From: Phyllobacterium phragmitis
Lineage (GTDB): Bacteria; Pseudomonadota; Alphaproteobacteria; Rhizobiales; Rhizobiaceae
Reading direction: 5' to 3'
NCBI RefSeq assembly: GCF_002980495.1
Contig: NZ_PVBR01000021.1
Location: forward strand, 30,803-94,802
DNA: 64,000 bases
Positions 33,582 to 43,926 of the stretch are shown here, piece after piece; position 1 is the stretch's first letter, and every line of letters begins with the position of its first letter. The notes under the pieces were generated by a model. That model saw only the letters and a program-made list of their open reading frames with translations, was not told where the DNA came from and made no database searches. The position numbers were made by a program, and so were the translations under genes.

Positions 33582-36230
33582 TCACTTGCGAATGAACTCC
33601 AGCGGGCTGCCATTGATCAGCGTCGTCACGTCGACCAGCACGCGCGGCGTGTCGAGGCCGCCGGGACAAACCAGATAATGCGGTGACCAGACCGGATCGA
33701 ATTTTTCCTTGAACGCATGCAGCCCGTCGAAATGATAGAGATCGGCACCACGCTTGTAGAGAAACGAACCGAAGCGGTTCCAGCGGGAGGCAAGCGGGCT
33801 GCCCGAAAGGCCGGAGAGGGGGGCCGCGCCAAGGTTGAACCAGCGATAGCCTTCAGCCTTGGAAGAGATCAACAGCTTGGCGAAAAGCGCGTCCATCATG
33901 ATCTTCGAAATGTCGGGGAGATAGCGCATCAGATCGACGGCGATTTCGTTCATGTCGGCGCCGCGCCACAAATTGGCGAAGGCAACGATGTCTCCGTCCT
34001 TCTTCATGACCGCTATGTCGAAACGCGCGAGATATTCGGGATCGAAGAAGCCGAGGGAGAAACGCTTCTCGCTACCCGATTTATGGACGAGCCAGCCATC
34101 GGAAACGCTTCGCAACCGCGGTATGAGCGGACGAACGTCCTTTGCCGGGATGATCTCGAAAACGAGGCCGTCCTTATCGGCGCGCCGGTCGGCATAACGG
34201 AAAGCCTGGTGCTCAGGACCATCGAGGGAGAATTCGTGAAGATCGACACGCGCGACTTCGCCAAGCTTCAGTGCGATCAGGCCCATGTCGAGAAAGAGCG
34301 GCAGGCTCTGCGGCCCGACGCCGTAGAAGACTGTTCTCGCTGCAAGCTTGTCGGCCAGCGTATGGAACGACCAGGCAAGTTCCTCGACGACTTGCCCGTC
34401 GCCGACCGGCTCGCCCAATGCGATGAGGCTGCCGCCGGATTGGGCGTACATGACGAAGCCGCGATTGTCCGGGTCGATCAGGAATTGCTTGTCGCCGAGA
34501 AGCGCCAGTGTGGCATCGCTGTTCGGCGAAGCGGCGACGAGCGCCGGGATGACGTCTGGTATCGCAAAGTCTTTTTTCCGCCGTTTCAATCCTCTGCGAT
34601 TGATCGCGGTGTTGAGACCCGCCAGGAAAACCACGGCCAGCACGAGAACGGTCGCGCGCAGAAAGCGCGGTGCATTGGCGTTCCAGGCAAAGTCCCACCA
34701 CAGATTGTTGGAATATTCCACATGGCGATAGATGAAGAAGCCAAGCCATGTCGAGGCGAGAACGGTGGTGCCGACGCTGGCGATCCAGTTCCACGTCAGA
34801 ACGAACGGCCCCACGATCGGACGCCGGTAAAATGAACCGCGGAAGACCCAGAGAACGCCCGCGAAAATGCAGAGGATGCCCGCTTCCTCCCAGTCGAGCC
34901 CCTTGGCAAGGGAAAAGCCGGCGCCGGCCAACAGGAGGACCAAGGCCGCGACCCAGGCGCGCGCCAGGCGCTTGGCAAGGCCGCGGGCGACGATGAGCAG
35001 CGCCACGCCGACGAAACTTGCCGCCAGATGCGACATCTCGACGAAGATCAGCGGCAGCATATCCGAGAGGATGTCGAGGCGGTATCGCACACCCGGCGTG
35101 ACGCCCGATATCAAGAGGACGATGCCACCAAGAAATGTTACGCTCGCGGCAAGTCCCGGGATCAGCGGCTCGACCAGACGCGCCGCAAGACGGGCTTGCG
35201 CGGTCAGCTTCTGCCGGCGCCGGAAGGCTTCCCATGCCAATACGCCGCAAACGGCGACGAGAAGTGGCAAGACGGTGTATATCAGACGATAGATCACAAG
35301 ACCGGCAATGGCTTCAGGCTTTCCGCCAAGCCCGAGGCCGGCAATGATGGTCGCCTCGAAAGCGCCGAGGCCGCCCGGAGCGTGGCTGGCGACGCCGAGA
35401 ATGACGGCGATGACATAGACGAGCGCGAAGACGGCGAAGCTCTGGATGACGCCATCAGGCATCAGCATGTAAAGTGTCGCCGCCGCCGCAGTCACATCGA
35501 CAAGCCCTGCAGCGATCTGGATAAGCGCGCCGCGCGAGGTCGGAAGCCGAACCGTGAATTGGCTGATCTGCAGCGAGCGGTCGCCCTTAGACAACCAGTA
35601 TATCAGCCAGCCGATCCCGCCGAGGATGATCCCGCCGGCGAAGAGATCGGCGCGCCGATCGATCGCCGAAAGCCATGGAACGTCGGCCGGGTCGATCAGC
35701 ATTGCCGCACCGATCATGATGATGAATGCGAACCAGATGGCGAACCACGACGTGCCGACGATGCGCCCGATATCGACCAGGCTTATGCCCTCGGCTGCAT
35801 AGATGCGGTAGCGCAGCGCACCGCCGGTCAGGAGCGAAAAGCCCAAGGCATTGGAAATAGCGTAGCCGGCAGCCCCGGCAATGGCCGAAATCCTGTGCGG
35901 TATGCGGCCGGGCGCAATCGTATCGACGGCCACCACATCGTAAAGCGCGACCGCCGCATAGCTGATGATGGTGAAAAGCAGCGCCAGACCCATGGCGCGA
36001 AGCGAAATGTTTTCGATCGCGGCGACCGTTTGAGCCCGCGACGTGTGCTGCAGGAGATTTTCGAGCACGAGCAACGCCAGCAATGCGATGGCGATACCCG
36101 CGACGGGAAAGGCGATATGCTGGAATCTCTTCAGGCGGCGCAGAAGACCGGGAGGTTGGCTCGGGCGTTCGTTCGGACGCTCATCTGCCTCAGCAGGTGG
36201 AGACGATTGGCCGTCATCAATAAGACTCAT
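33582..36230 (-). CDS. mprF: Bifunctional lysyl-phosphatidylglycerol synthase/flippase (MprF/LpiA)
   Basis: 882 aa. The N-terminal half is a multi-span flippase (helices such as IAFPVAGIAIALLALLVLEN and many more to about residue 520), and the C-terminal DUF2156 domain transfers lysine from Lys-tRNA to phosphatidylglycerol. This masks negative charge and protects against cationic peptides and acid. In rhizobia and Brucella relatives it is called LpiA. The start at 36230 has AAGGAAG 7 bases upstream. The gene ends 76 bp from attR, and its substrate donor tRNA-Lys gene is the element's insertion site; that is probably coincidence. Confidence 0.92.
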   Translation of the reverse strand: MSLIDDGQSSPPAEADERPNERPSQPPGLLRRLKRFQHIAFPVAGIAIALLALLVLENLLQHTSRAQTVAAIENISLRAMGLALLFTIISYAAVALYDVVAVDTIAPGRIPHRISAIAGAAGYAISNALGFSLLTGGALRYRIYAAEGISLVDIGRIVGTSWFAIWFAFIIMIGAAMLIDPADVPWLSAIDRRADLFAGGIILGGIGWLIYWLSKGDRSLQISQFTVRLPTSRGALIQIAAGLVDVTAAAATLYMLMPDGVIQSFAVFALVYVIAVILGVASHAPGGLGAFEATIIAGLGLGGKPEAIAGLVIYRLIYTVLPLLVAVCGVLAWEAFRRRQKLTAQARLAARLVEPLIPGLAASVTFLGGIVLLISGVTPGVRYRLDILSDMLPLIFVEMSHLAASFVGVALLIVARGLAKRLARAWVAALVLLLAGAGFSLAKGLDWEEAGILCIFAGVLWVFRGSFYRRPIVGPFVLTWNWIASVGTTVLASTWLGFFIYRHVEYSNNLWWDFAWNANAPRFLRATVLVLAVVFLAGLNTAINRRGLKRRKKDFAIPDVIPALVAASPNSDATLALLGDKQFLIDPDNRGFVMYAQSGGSLIALGEPVGDGQVVEELAWSFHTLADKLAARTVFYGVGPQSLPLFLDMGLIALKLGEVARVDLHEFSLDGPEHQAFRYADRRADKDGLVFEIIPAKDVRPLIPRLRSVSDGWLVHKSGSEKRFSLGFFDPEYLARFDIAVMKKDGDIVAFANLWRGADMNEIAVDLMRYLPDISKIMMDALFAKLLISSKAEGYRWFNLGAAPLSGLSGSPLASRWNRFGSFLYKRGADLYHFDGLHAFKEKFDPVWSPHYLVCPGGLDTPRVLVDVTTLINGSPLEFIRK

Positions 36231-36442
36231 TGGGCACTTCCTTGAAAAGCTCGCCCATAAGGCTGTTGGGGGCCTGAATCTCATGCCCGTTTGATCCGCA
36301 TTTGAGGTGAACTTGTGATGGAAACCAACTGGAAAAAATAATTCGCCGTTCGTTTTGTCGACGATAGCATTAAATTTACTAGGTTTTGCCGGTCGGACGG
36401 ACTAGAGCAGGCACAGCGAAAGTGTGAAGCGGCTTTGGAGAA

Positions 36443-37195
36443 ATGCGCGTGGCGCTTGACGTCTCTTATGTAACGGCAGTTGGTGCGGGGGCAATTTCGT
36501 TTCTTTCGCCCTGCGTGCTGCCGCTCGTCCCACCATATCTCTGCTACATGGCCGGTGTCAGCGTCGAGGAATTTCGGGCCGACGGCTCTGCAGCCGCCGA
36601 TGCATCGCGCAGACGGGCGCTGTTCGCCACCTCCTTTGCCTTTGTCCTCGGGTTCACGACTGTCTTTGTCGCGCTTGGAGCGGGAGCGTCGTCCATCGGT
36701 GCTTTCCTGCGGGCCTGGCAGCAGGAGATCGCCATTGTCGCCGGTCTCGTCATCATCGTGATGGGATTGAATTTCCTCGGCCTTTTCAGATTGTCCATTC
36801 TCTCGCGTGAAGCCCGCTTCCAGGCAAAGGCTGCACCGGCCAGTCCCGTTGGCGCCTATGTCATGGGTCTCGCCTTCGCCTTCGGATGGACGCCCTGCAT
36901 CGGCCCGGTGCTCGGGCCGATCCTCACTCTGGCGGGAGCCAAGAGCACGGTAGGCGAAGGCGCCGCCCTTCTTGCCACCTATTCGCTCGGGCTCGGCATT
37001 CCGTTCATTGTCGCCGCTCTGTTCTCCGGCGCGTTCATGCGCTTTCTCGCACGCTTCCGCGTGCATCTCGGCAAGGTCGAAAAAGTCATGGGCGGCCTTC
37101 TGGTCGTCGCCGGACTGCTTTTCCTCACCGGCGGAATGCAGTCCTTCTCTTTTTGGCTGCTCGAGACGTTTCCCGCCCTGGGACAATTGGGCTAG
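36443..37195 (+). CDS. ccdA: Cytochrome c biogenesis protein CcdA/DsbD-like
   Basis: 250-aa inner-membrane thiol transporter with six helices and the paired redox cysteines in LSPCVLPLVPPYL (residue about 23) and GWTPCIGPVLGPIL (about residue 153). It carries electrons from cytoplasmic thioredoxin to periplasmic thiol proteins for cytochrome c maturation. It is divergent from mprF across 212 bp and followed by glmU on the same strand. Confidence 0.93.
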   Translation: MRVALDVSYVTAVGAGAISFLSPCVLPLVPPYLCYMAGVSVEEFRADGSAAADASRRRALFATSFAFVLGFTTVFVALGAGASSIGAFLRAWQQEIAIVAGLVIIVMGLNFLGLFRLSILSREARFQAKAAPASPVGAYVMGLAFAFGWTPCIGPVLGPILTLAGAKSTVGEGAALLATYSLGLGIPFIVAALFSGAFMRFLARFRVHLGKVEKVMGGLLVVAGLLFLTGGMQSFSFWLLETFPALGQLG

Positions 37196-37293
37196 CCCCC
37201 ACCTAACGCCGGTGTAAACCTATTTATACGCTTTCGTGATAAAGCTTCGGGCTTGTATAACCCTGCCTTCAGCAACGACCGGATATCCATCTC

Positions 37294-38658
37294 ATGACCA
37301 GCCGAACCTGCCTCTCGATCATTCTTGCCGCCGGAGAAGGGACGCGGATGAAATCCGCTCTGCCCAAGGTGCTGCACGAGATCGCAGGCATGCCCCTGAT
37401 ATGCCATGTCGCCAAGGCTGTTCGCAGCACCGGCGACGGTGATATCGCCCTCGTCGTCGGCAGGGGCGCGGATGAGGTGAAGGCGGCGGTCGAGAAGATC
37501 TCTGCGAATGTCTCTACCTATGTGCAGCAAGAACGCCTCGGCACCGCCCATGCCGTTCTGGCAGCACGCGAGGCTATCTCGCGTGGCTATGACGATCTGC
37601 TGATCGTGTTCGGCGACACGCCGTTGATCGAGGACAGCGCCCTGATCCAGGCCCGCTCCAAGCTGGCGCAAGGTTTCGACATCGTGGTGATGGGGTTTCG
37701 TCCAGCCGACCCTTCTGGTTATGGGCGGCTGATCGAAACAGAGGGGAAGCTTGTCGCCATACGTGAGGAAAAAGACGCAACACTCGAAGAAAAAACAATA
37801 AATTTCTGCAATGGCGGGCTGATGGCCATTCGTGGCGACCTTGCGTTGCCTCTGCTCGATGCGGTCCGCAACGACAATGCCAAGGGTGAGTTCTATCTGA
37901 CTGATATCGTGGAGATCGCGCATCGCCAGGGCAAGAGGGTGACGGCCATAGACGTGCCGCTGGATAATGTGATCGGCATCAACACGCGCGTCGAACTGGC
38001 CGAGGCGGAAGCCGTCTGGCAGGACCGCAAGCGCCGCTCCGTCATGCTCGCCGGCGTGACCATGATTGCGCCTGAAACGGTATTCTTCTCGCATGATACA
38101 CTGGTCGCGGCCGACGCCGTCATTGAACCCAACGTCTTTTTCGGCCCCGGCGTACGCATCGCATCCGGCGCACTGATCCATTCCTTCTGTCATCTGGAGG
38201 GCGCGCATGTGGGGCCGAATGCGGAGATCGGCCCGTTCGCGCGGTTGCGGCCCGGCGCCGATCTCGGCGAGAAGTCGAAGGTCGGTAATTTCTGCGAGGT
38301 CAAGAATGCGACCGTCGCCAAGGGGGCGAAGATCAACCATCTCTCCTATATCGGCGATGCCTTTGTCGGTGCTGGTGCCAATGTCGGGGCGGGAACCATC
38401 ACCTGCAATTATGACGGCTACAACAAATGGCGGACCGAGATCGGCGAGGGCGCATTCATCGGCTCGAACACATCTCTGGTCGCCCCGGTTTCGGTTGGCG
38501 CCAATGCCTATATCGCATCCGGCAGCGTCATCACCGAAGATGTGCCCGACAGCGCCTTGGCCTTCGGACGGGCGAGGCAGGTGACCAAGGAAGGGCGCGC
38601 TGCCGTTCTGCGGGAGCAATATGCCGCGATAAAGGCGACGAAGAAGGCAGAGAAATGA
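37294..38658 (+). CDS. glmU: Bifunctional UDP-GlcNAc pyrophosphorylase/glucosamine-1-P acetyltransferase
   Basis: 454 aa. The N-terminal domain has the pyrophosphorylase signature [20 protein letters not shown] (about residues 11-30) and the uridylyl transfer loop; the C-terminal left-handed beta-helix (residues about 250-440) carries the acetyltransferase site, with [16 protein letters not shown] and [16 protein letters not shown]. It makes UDP-GlcNAc for peptidoglycan and lipopolysaccharide. It is followed by glmS, the earlier step of the same pathway. Confidence 0.97.
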   Translation: MTSRTCLSIILAAGEGTRMKSALPKVLHEIAGMPLICHVAKAVRSTGDGDIALVVGRGADEVKAAVEKISANVSTYVQQERLGTAHAVLAAREAISRGYDDLLIVFGDTPLIEDSALIQARSKLAQGFDIVVMGFRPADPSGYGRLIETEGKLVAIREEKDATLEEKTINFCNGGLMAIRGDLALPLLDAVRNDNAKGEFYLTDIVEIAHRQGKRVTAIDVPLDNVIGINTRVELAEAEAVWQDRKRRSVMLAGVTMIAPETVFFSHDTLVAADAVIEPNVFFGPGVRIASGALIHSFCHLEGAHVGPNAEIGPFARLRPGADLGEKSKVGNFCEVKNATVAKGAKINHLSYIGDAFVGAGANVGAGTITCNYDGYNKWRTEIGEGAFIGSNTSLVAPVSVGANAYIASGSVITEDVPDSALAFGRARQVTKEGRAAVLREQYAAIKATKKAEK

Positions 38659-38820
38659 TGAATTTCTTGCTGCTTTTGGATGAATTCAATCGCGAAAGAA
38701 ATTGAAATCTATTGTGAATATCCGACGCGGCGATCGGGGTTTAGAGCAAATCCAGGAAAAGCCGCAACCGCGCTGATCGCACGGCTGATTTTTAGTCTTT
38801 GAGGGAAGGGAAACGCTTTT

Positions 38821-40644
38821 ATGTGTGGCATTATCGGGATCGTCGGCGTCAGGCCTGTTGCACCGCTTCTGGTCGATGCATTGAAGCGTCTTGAATATCG
38901 CGGCTATGACTCGGCCGGCGTCGCCACATTGGAGGACGGTGCGCTTGATCGCCGCCGCGCTGAAGGCAAGCTGGTCAATCTGGAAAAGCGGCTGATTGCG
39001 GAGCCGCTGGAGGGAACGATCGGCATCGGCCATACGCGCTGGGCCACCCATGGCGCTCCGACGGAGCGCAATGCCCATCCCCATGCGACGGAAAAGCTCG
39101 CCGTCGTCCACAACGGGATCATCGAGAATTTCGCCGAATTGCGCTCGGCTCTCGAAGCCGATGGCTATCTCTTCCAGACCGACACCGACACCGAGGCCGT
39201 GGCGCAATTGCTGACACGCGAACTCGATAGGGGGAGGACGCCGGTGGAAGCCGTGCGTGAAAGCCTGCCGCTGCTCAGGGGCGCATTCGCGCTGGCGATC
39301 CTGTTCACCGGCGAGGATGATCTGCTGATCGGCGCCCGCCGTGGTTCGCCGCTCGCCATCGGCTATGGCGATGGTGAGATGTTCCTGGGCTCCGATGCCA
39401 TCGCGCTTGCCCCCTTCACCGATACCGTTACCTATCTCGACGATGGTGATTGGGCGGTTCTGACGCGCAACAGCGCCACCATCTATGATGAGAAGGGCAC
39501 GGTGGTTTCCCGTGCGATCCAGAAATCCACCGGCACGGCCTTACTGGTCAACAAGGGCAACCACCGCCATTTCATGGAAAAGGAAATCCATGAGCAGCCG
39601 GAGGTCATTTCCCACACCCTGGCGCATTATCTCGATTTTACCAGCGGCAAGACTAGAGCCGAGAGCGTACCGGTCGATTTTTCCAAGATCGACCGGCTGG
39701 CGATCTCCGCCTGTGGCACCGCTTTTTATGCCGCTTCTATCGGCAAATACTGGTTCGAGCAGATTGCGCGCCTGCCTGTCGATCTCGATATCGCCTCGGA
39801 GTTCCGCTATCGCGAAATGCCCCTGTCGAAGGACAGCCTTGCGCTCTTCGTCTCGCAATCGGGCGAAACCGCCGACACGCTGGCTTCGCTGCGCTATTGC
39901 AGGAGCCAGGGCCTGAATATCTCCTCCATCGTCAATGTCAAGGAATCGACCATCGCCCGGGAATCGAACGTGGTGTTCCCGACCCTGGCCGGACCGGAAA
40001 TCGGCGTGGCGTCGACCAAGGCCTTCACCTGCCAGCTCTCGGTTCTGGCCTCGCTTGCCATCGCCGCCGGCAAGGACCGTGGCACGATCGACGCCGGGGA
40101 AGAGCAGCGTCTCGTCCGCCATTTGTCGGAGGTGCCGCGCTTCGCCAATGAGGTGCTGCATCTTTCACCGCAGATCGAGGCCGTGTGCCGCGAACTGATG
40201 CAGGTCAAGCACGTTCTTTATCTTGGCCGCGGAACCAGCTTCCCGCTTGCCATGGAAGGTGCGCTTAAACTGAAGGAAATCTCCTACATCCATGCCGAAG
40301 GCTATGCTGCCGGCGAGTTGAAGCACGGTCCGATCGCGCTGATCGACGAGACGATGCCCGTCATCGTCATCGCGCCGCACGACCGGCTCTACGAAAAGAC
40401 CGTCTCCAATATGCAGGAGGTGGCGGCGCGCGGCGGACGTATTATCCTGATCACCGATGCCAAGGGCGCGGCGGACGCCAATGTCAAGACGCTGGATACG
40501 ATCGTCCTGCCCGATATGCCGGAGATCATCGCGCCGCTGATCTATGCTCTGCCTGTGCAGATGCTGGCCTATTACACTGCCGTCTTCATGGGCACGGATG
40601 TCGATCAGCCGCGCAATCTGGCAAAGTCGGTCACGGTGGAATAG
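38821..40644 (+). CDS. glmS: Glutamine:fructose-6-phosphate aminotransferase
   Basis: 607 aa. The glutaminase domain starts at the nucleophile Cys2 (MCGIIGIVG) and spans about residues 1-225. Two SIS sugar-isomerase domains follow (LAISACGTAFYAASIG, LFVSQSGETADT, STKAFTCQL, YLGRGTSFPLAMEG). It ends DQPRNLAKSVTVE, the usual C-terminus. It makes glucosamine-6-phosphate. The 162-bp gap to glmU holds a strong ribosome site (GAGGGAAGGG) but no glmS ribozyme motif that I can see. Confidence 0.97.
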   Translation: MCGIIGIVGVRPVAPLLVDALKRLEYRGYDSAGVATLEDGALDRRRAEGKLVNLEKRLIAEPLEGTIGIGHTRWATHGAPTERNAHPHATEKLAVVHNGIIENFAELRSALEADGYLFQTDTDTEAVAQLLTRELDRGRTPVEAVRESLPLLRGAFALAILFTGEDDLLIGARRGSPLAIGYGDGEMFLGSDAIALAPFTDTVTYLDDGDWAVLTRNSATIYDEKGTVVSRAIQKSTGTALLVNKGNHRHFMEKEIHEQPEVISHTLAHYLDFTSGKTRAESVPVDFSKIDRLAISACGTAFYAASIGKYWFEQIARLPVDLDIASEFRYREMPLSKDSLALFVSQSGETADTLASLRYCRSQGLNISSIVNVKESTIARESNVVFPTLAGPEIGVASTKAFTCQLSVLASLAIAAGKDRGTIDAGEEQRLVRHLSEVPRFANEVLHLSPQIEAVCRELMQVKHVLYLGRGTSFPLAMEGALKLKEISYIHAEGYAAGELKHGPIALIDETMPVIVIAPHDRLYEKTVSNMQEVAARGGRIILITDAKGAADANVKTLDTIVLPDMPEIIAPLIYALPVQMLAYYTAVFMGTDVDQPRNLAKSVTVE

Positions 40645-40686
40645 GCAAGATTCCGGTTCATTTTGCGAAGACCCTGCGCTAGACCA

Positions 40687-40740
40687 TTCTGGAGATAACG
40701 GCCATAGGGCAGGGTTGATGCATTTTCTGGAGATAACGGC
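40687..40740 (+). repeat. Direct duplication of a ribosome-site segment
   Basis: TTCTGGAGATAACGGC occurs at 40687-40702 and again at 40725-40740, directly before the ATG of the DUF502 gene. The second copy supplies the GGAG ribosome site. The first is a perfect 16-bp copy 38 bp upstream, so this is a small tandem-type duplication. Confidence 0.8.
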
Positions 40741-41412
40741 ATGATGCGGCTCAGGAACTATCTCCTGACCGGAATTGTCGTGGCGGCGCCGGTGGCGATC
40801 ACGGCCTATCTGGTATGGGGATTCGTCGGCTGGGTCGACAGCTGGGTAAAGCCACTCATCCCCCACGCTTATAATCCCGACAATTATCTGCCGTTCACCG
40901 TGCCGGGCTTCGGTTTGATCGTCGCTGTCGTTCTGCTGACGCTCGTGGGCTTCCTGACGGCGAATTTCATTGGCAGAGCCATTATCAGGCTCGGCGAATA
41001 TCTACTCGATCAGATGCCGCTCGTGCGCAGCGTCTATCGCGGGCTGAAACAGATTTTCGAAACCGTGCTTTCGGGAAAATCCAATACGTTCAAGCGCGTC
41101 GGCCTTATCGAATATCCGCGCAAAGGCATCTGGGCGATCGTATTCATCTCCACGGATGCGGAAGGCGAGATTTCCGATATCCTGGAAGAAAATGTCGGAA
41201 AAACGGCTGCCGTTTTTCTGCCCACGACGCCCAATCCCACTTCCGGATTTTTGCTCTACGTCCCGAAATCCGATATCGTCAATCTCTCGATGTCGGTGGA
41301 GGAGGGCGCCAAGCTGGTGATCTCGGCCGGGCTCGTCTCTCCCGAGTTCCAGGCGAGAACCAGAGCCTTGGCCGAAGAGGCCGGCGCTGTCGCCAAAACG
41401 GAGCAGGATTAA
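40741..41412 (+). CDS. DUF502 family membrane protein
   Basis: 223 aa. Two membrane segments (LLTGIVVAAPVAITAYLVWG and a second around residues 58-80, LIVAVVLLTLVGFLTANFIG), then a soluble C-terminal domain with LVRSVYRGLKQIFETVLSG and the PNPTSGFLLYVP motif. Function is not known for the family. The start at 40741 is supported by GGAGATAACGGC. It lies between glmS and the convergent recG. Confidence 0.88.
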   Translation: MMRLRNYLLTGIVVAAPVAITAYLVWGFVGWVDSWVKPLIPHAYNPDNYLPFTVPGFGLIVAVVLLTLVGFLTANFIGRAIIRLGEYLLDQMPLVRSVYRGLKQIFETVLSGKSNTFKRVGLIEYPRKGIWAIVFISTDAEGEISDILEENVGKTAAVFLPTTPNPTSGFLLYVPKSDIVNLSMSVEEGAKLVISAGLVSPEFQARTRALAEEAGAVAKTEQD

Positions 41413-41505
41413 AGCGCGGTTCCTGTTTTGATGGAATCGCCTGGCCTTGCCCGATTCCATTGCCGAAGAAATGATTATCCGGATGGGGTGGTTGGGCTTC
41501 TCCAC

Positions 41506-41661
41506 CCCCCCTCTGGCCTGCCGGCCATCTCCCCCTCAAGGGTGGAGATTAGCTGTCATGGATGACGGCACGTCACCTGCTGCGTGTGCGATTAGCGAAA
41601 GCGGAAATCATAGCCTAATCTCCACCCTTGAGGGGGAGATGGCCGGCAGGCCAGAGGGGGG
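41506..41661. repeat. Perfect 47-bp inverted repeat (RIME1-like)
   Basis: Arms 41506-41552 and 41615-41661 are perfect inverted copies of 47 bp with a 62-bp loop. The sequence (CCCCCTCTGGCCTGCCGG, CCATCTCCCCCTCAAG) belongs to the dispersed intergenic repeats of rhizobia and Brucella. It is placed between the convergent DUF502 gene and recG; a long stem of this kind can terminate or stabilise transcripts from both sides. Confidence 0.85.
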
Positions 41662-41700
41662 TATCACCGCGCCAATGCTTCCGATGAAAAGTGAACCGCT

Positions 41701-43809
41701 CTATCCCGCCCGCAGCAGCCGCACCGCCTCGTCACGCCCGAAAATGTAGAGCAGGAGCCGCAATGCCGCGCCCCGCTCGCTTGCCAGATCCGGGTCGCGT
41801 TCCAGAACCAGACGCGCATCCTTGCGCGCGATCTCCAGGAGATCGCTATGAGCCTCGATCGCGGCCAGCCGGAAGCCGGGCGTTCCCGATTGCCGTGTGC
41901 CGAGCAATTCACCTTCGCCGCGAAGCTTGAGATCTTCCTCGGCGATACGGAAGCCGTCCTCGGTCTCGCGCATGACCTGCAGCCGTGCATGGGCGATTTC
42001 ACCGAGCGGCCCCTTGTAGAGAAGCAGGCAGGTCGATGGCTTGTCGCCGCGTCCGACGCGACCGCGCAACTGGTGTAATTGCGCCAGCCCGAAGCGCTCG
42101 GCATGTTCGATGACGATGACGGTGGCGTCGGGGACATCCACGCCCACCTCGATGACGGTCGTGGCGACGAGGATGCGCGTTTCGCCACTCTTGAAGGCGC
42201 GCATCGCCTCATCCTTTTCCGCGCCGTTCATGCGCCCGTGGATGAGGCCCAATTGCTCGCCAAAGACCGGCTGCAGCGATTGGAAGCGCTCTTCAGCTGA
42301 GGTGAGTTCGACAAGCTCCGATTCCTCCACCAGCGGGCAGATCCAGTAGATTTTCTGGCCCTCGACAATAGCCGTGCGCATGCGGTCCACCAGTTCGTCC
42401 ATCCGCTCCATGGGAATGGTCGCGGTGGTGATGGGTCTGCGTCCCGCGGGTTTTTCGGTGAGCTTGGATACATCCATATCGCCAAAGGCCGTCAGAACCA
42501 GGGTGCGGGGAATGGGCGTTGCCGTCATGACGAGCATGTCGGGTGCCGTGCCCTTGGCTGTCAGTTGCAGGCGCTGATGCACGCCGAAGCGGTGCTGCTC
42601 GTCGATGATGACCAGCACCAGATCGCTATATTCGACCTTCTCCTGGAACAGCGCATGCGTACCGATGATGATATGGATCGCGCCGCCCTTCAGATCGTCG
42701 AGGATCTGCTGGCGCTCGCGCCCCTTCTCGCGGCCGGTGAGGAGCGCTGCCCTGAGCCCGGCCTTCTGCGCAATCGGCGTGATGGTCGCATAGTGCTGGC
42801 GCGCCAAAACTTCTGTCGGCGCCATCAACGCCGACTGGCCGCCGGCTTCCGCCGCATGGGCCATGGCGAGCAGGCCGACCACCGTCTTGCCCGATCCGAC
42901 ATCGCCCTGGAGCAACCGCAGCATCCGGTCCGGCTCCTTGAGGTCGGCGATGATATCGTGCACCGCAGCTTCTTGACCGGCCGTCAGCGAATAGGGCAGC
43001 GCCGCCAGCACGCGGGTGACCAGATGCCCGTCGCCATCAAGCGGCCTGCCGGACAGTTTTCGCGTTTTTAGCCGCACAAGCGCAAGCGCAAGCTGTCCTG
43101 CCAGAAGCTCGTCATAAGCGAGCCGGCGACGCGGCGGGCTTTCGAGCGCGATATCGGTCGGGTCTTCCGGCTGGTGCAGTGTCTTTAACGCCTGTTCGTG
43201 GCTGGGGAACTGTTCGCGCGCCAGCAGCGCCGGCTCGATCCATTCGGGCAGCGGGGGAAGGCGAGTCAATGCCTCGCGTATGGCGCGCGTCAGCGTCTTC
43301 GGCGACAGGCCGGCGGTCAGCGGATAGACCGGCTCGACCAGCGGAAGCGAAGCCGCATCCTCGATGCTGGTAATATGATCGGGATGCACCATCGAGGCGC
43401 GGCCATTGAACCATTCCATCCGGCCGGAGACGATGATCGTTTCGCCCTCCGGCATCGTCCTTTCCAGCCAGGGCTGCTGCGCATGAAAGAACACCAGGGC
43501 GATTTCGCCCGTGTCGTCATGGGCGAACACCCGGTGAGGAACATTGCCGCGCCCGCGTGGCGCGGGCTGATGCCGGTCGACACGCACTTCGAGCGTGACG
43601 ATGGCGCCTTCCTGCGCGAAGGCGATGCCCGGACGGCTGCGCCGGTCGATGATGCTGTGCGGCGGCAGGAAGAGAAGCTGGCCGACCCGTGATTCCGCGC
43701 CGGGTGCTTCGGTGCCAAGCAATTTTGCCAGAAGGGCGGCCACTTTCGGGCCGATGCCGGAAAGGGATCGAACTGAGGCGAAGAAAGGATCGAGCAGGGA
43801 CGGGCGCAT
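41701..43809 (-). CDS. recG: ATP-dependent DNA helicase RecG
   Basis: 702 aa. N-terminal wedge (OB) domain, starting MRPSLLDPFFASVRSLSGIG, with helicase motifs later: Walker A LLQGDVGSGKTVVG, Walker B variant VIIDEQHRFGVHQ, TATPIPRTL, and the TRG-type motif region with GRVGRGDKPSTC. It reverses stalled replication forks and processes branched DNA. The start at 43809 fits the family; an upstream start adds 18 unsupported residues. The gene has a shared, short upstream region with the divergent sdhE. Confidence 0.96.
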   Translation of the reverse strand: MRPSLLDPFFASVRSLSGIGPKVAALLAKLLGTEAPGAESRVGQLLFLPPHSIIDRRSRPGIAFAQEGAIVTLEVRVDRHQPAPRGRGNVPHRVFAHDDTGEIALVFFHAQQPWLERTMPEGETIIVSGRMEWFNGRASMVHPDHITSIEDAASLPLVEPVYPLTAGLSPKTLTRAIREALTRLPPLPEWIEPALLAREQFPSHEQALKTLHQPEDPTDIALESPPRRRLAYDELLAGQLALALVRLKTRKLSGRPLDGDGHLVTRVLAALPYSLTAGQEAAVHDIIADLKEPDRMLRLLQGDVGSGKTVVGLLAMAHAAEAGGQSALMAPTEVLARQHYATITPIAQKAGLRAALLTGREKGRERQQILDDLKGGAIHIIIGTHALFQEKVEYSDLVLVIIDEQHRFGVHQRLQLTAKGTAPDMLVMTATPIPRTLVLTAFGDMDVSKLTEKPAGRRPITTATIPMERMDELVDRMRTAIVEGQKIYWICPLVEESELVELTSAEERFQSLQPVFGEQLGLIHGRMNGAEKDEAMRAFKSGETRILVATTVIEVGVDVPDATVIVIEHAERFGLAQLHQLRGRVGRGDKPSTCLLLYKGPLGEIAHARLQVMRETEDGFRIAEEDLKLRGEGELLGTRQSGTPGFRLAAIEAHSDLLEIARKDARLVLERDPDLASERGAALRLLLYIFGRDEAVRLLRAG

Positions 43810-43926
43810 AGGATGCAGCTTTACCGCGTTCGTTTTACCTTGCAAGGCTGACAGGAGCGTCATCCCGCGCTATATGCACCGCAGCACTTTCCCGCTTCGA
43901 TGATTAAGCGGCAATCTGGAGACATG

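Noticed and set aside
35028..36245. 405-codon open frame opposite mprF
   Set aside because: Antisense shadow of mprF; composition is Arg/Asp/Gln-rich without motifs.
37192..38619. 475-codon open frame opposite glmU
   Set aside because: Shadow of a well-supported gene; no domain or ribosome site.
38659..38820. glmS ribozyme in the glmU-glmS gap
   Set aside because: No ribozyme core is visible, and this ribozyme class is typical of Firmicutes.
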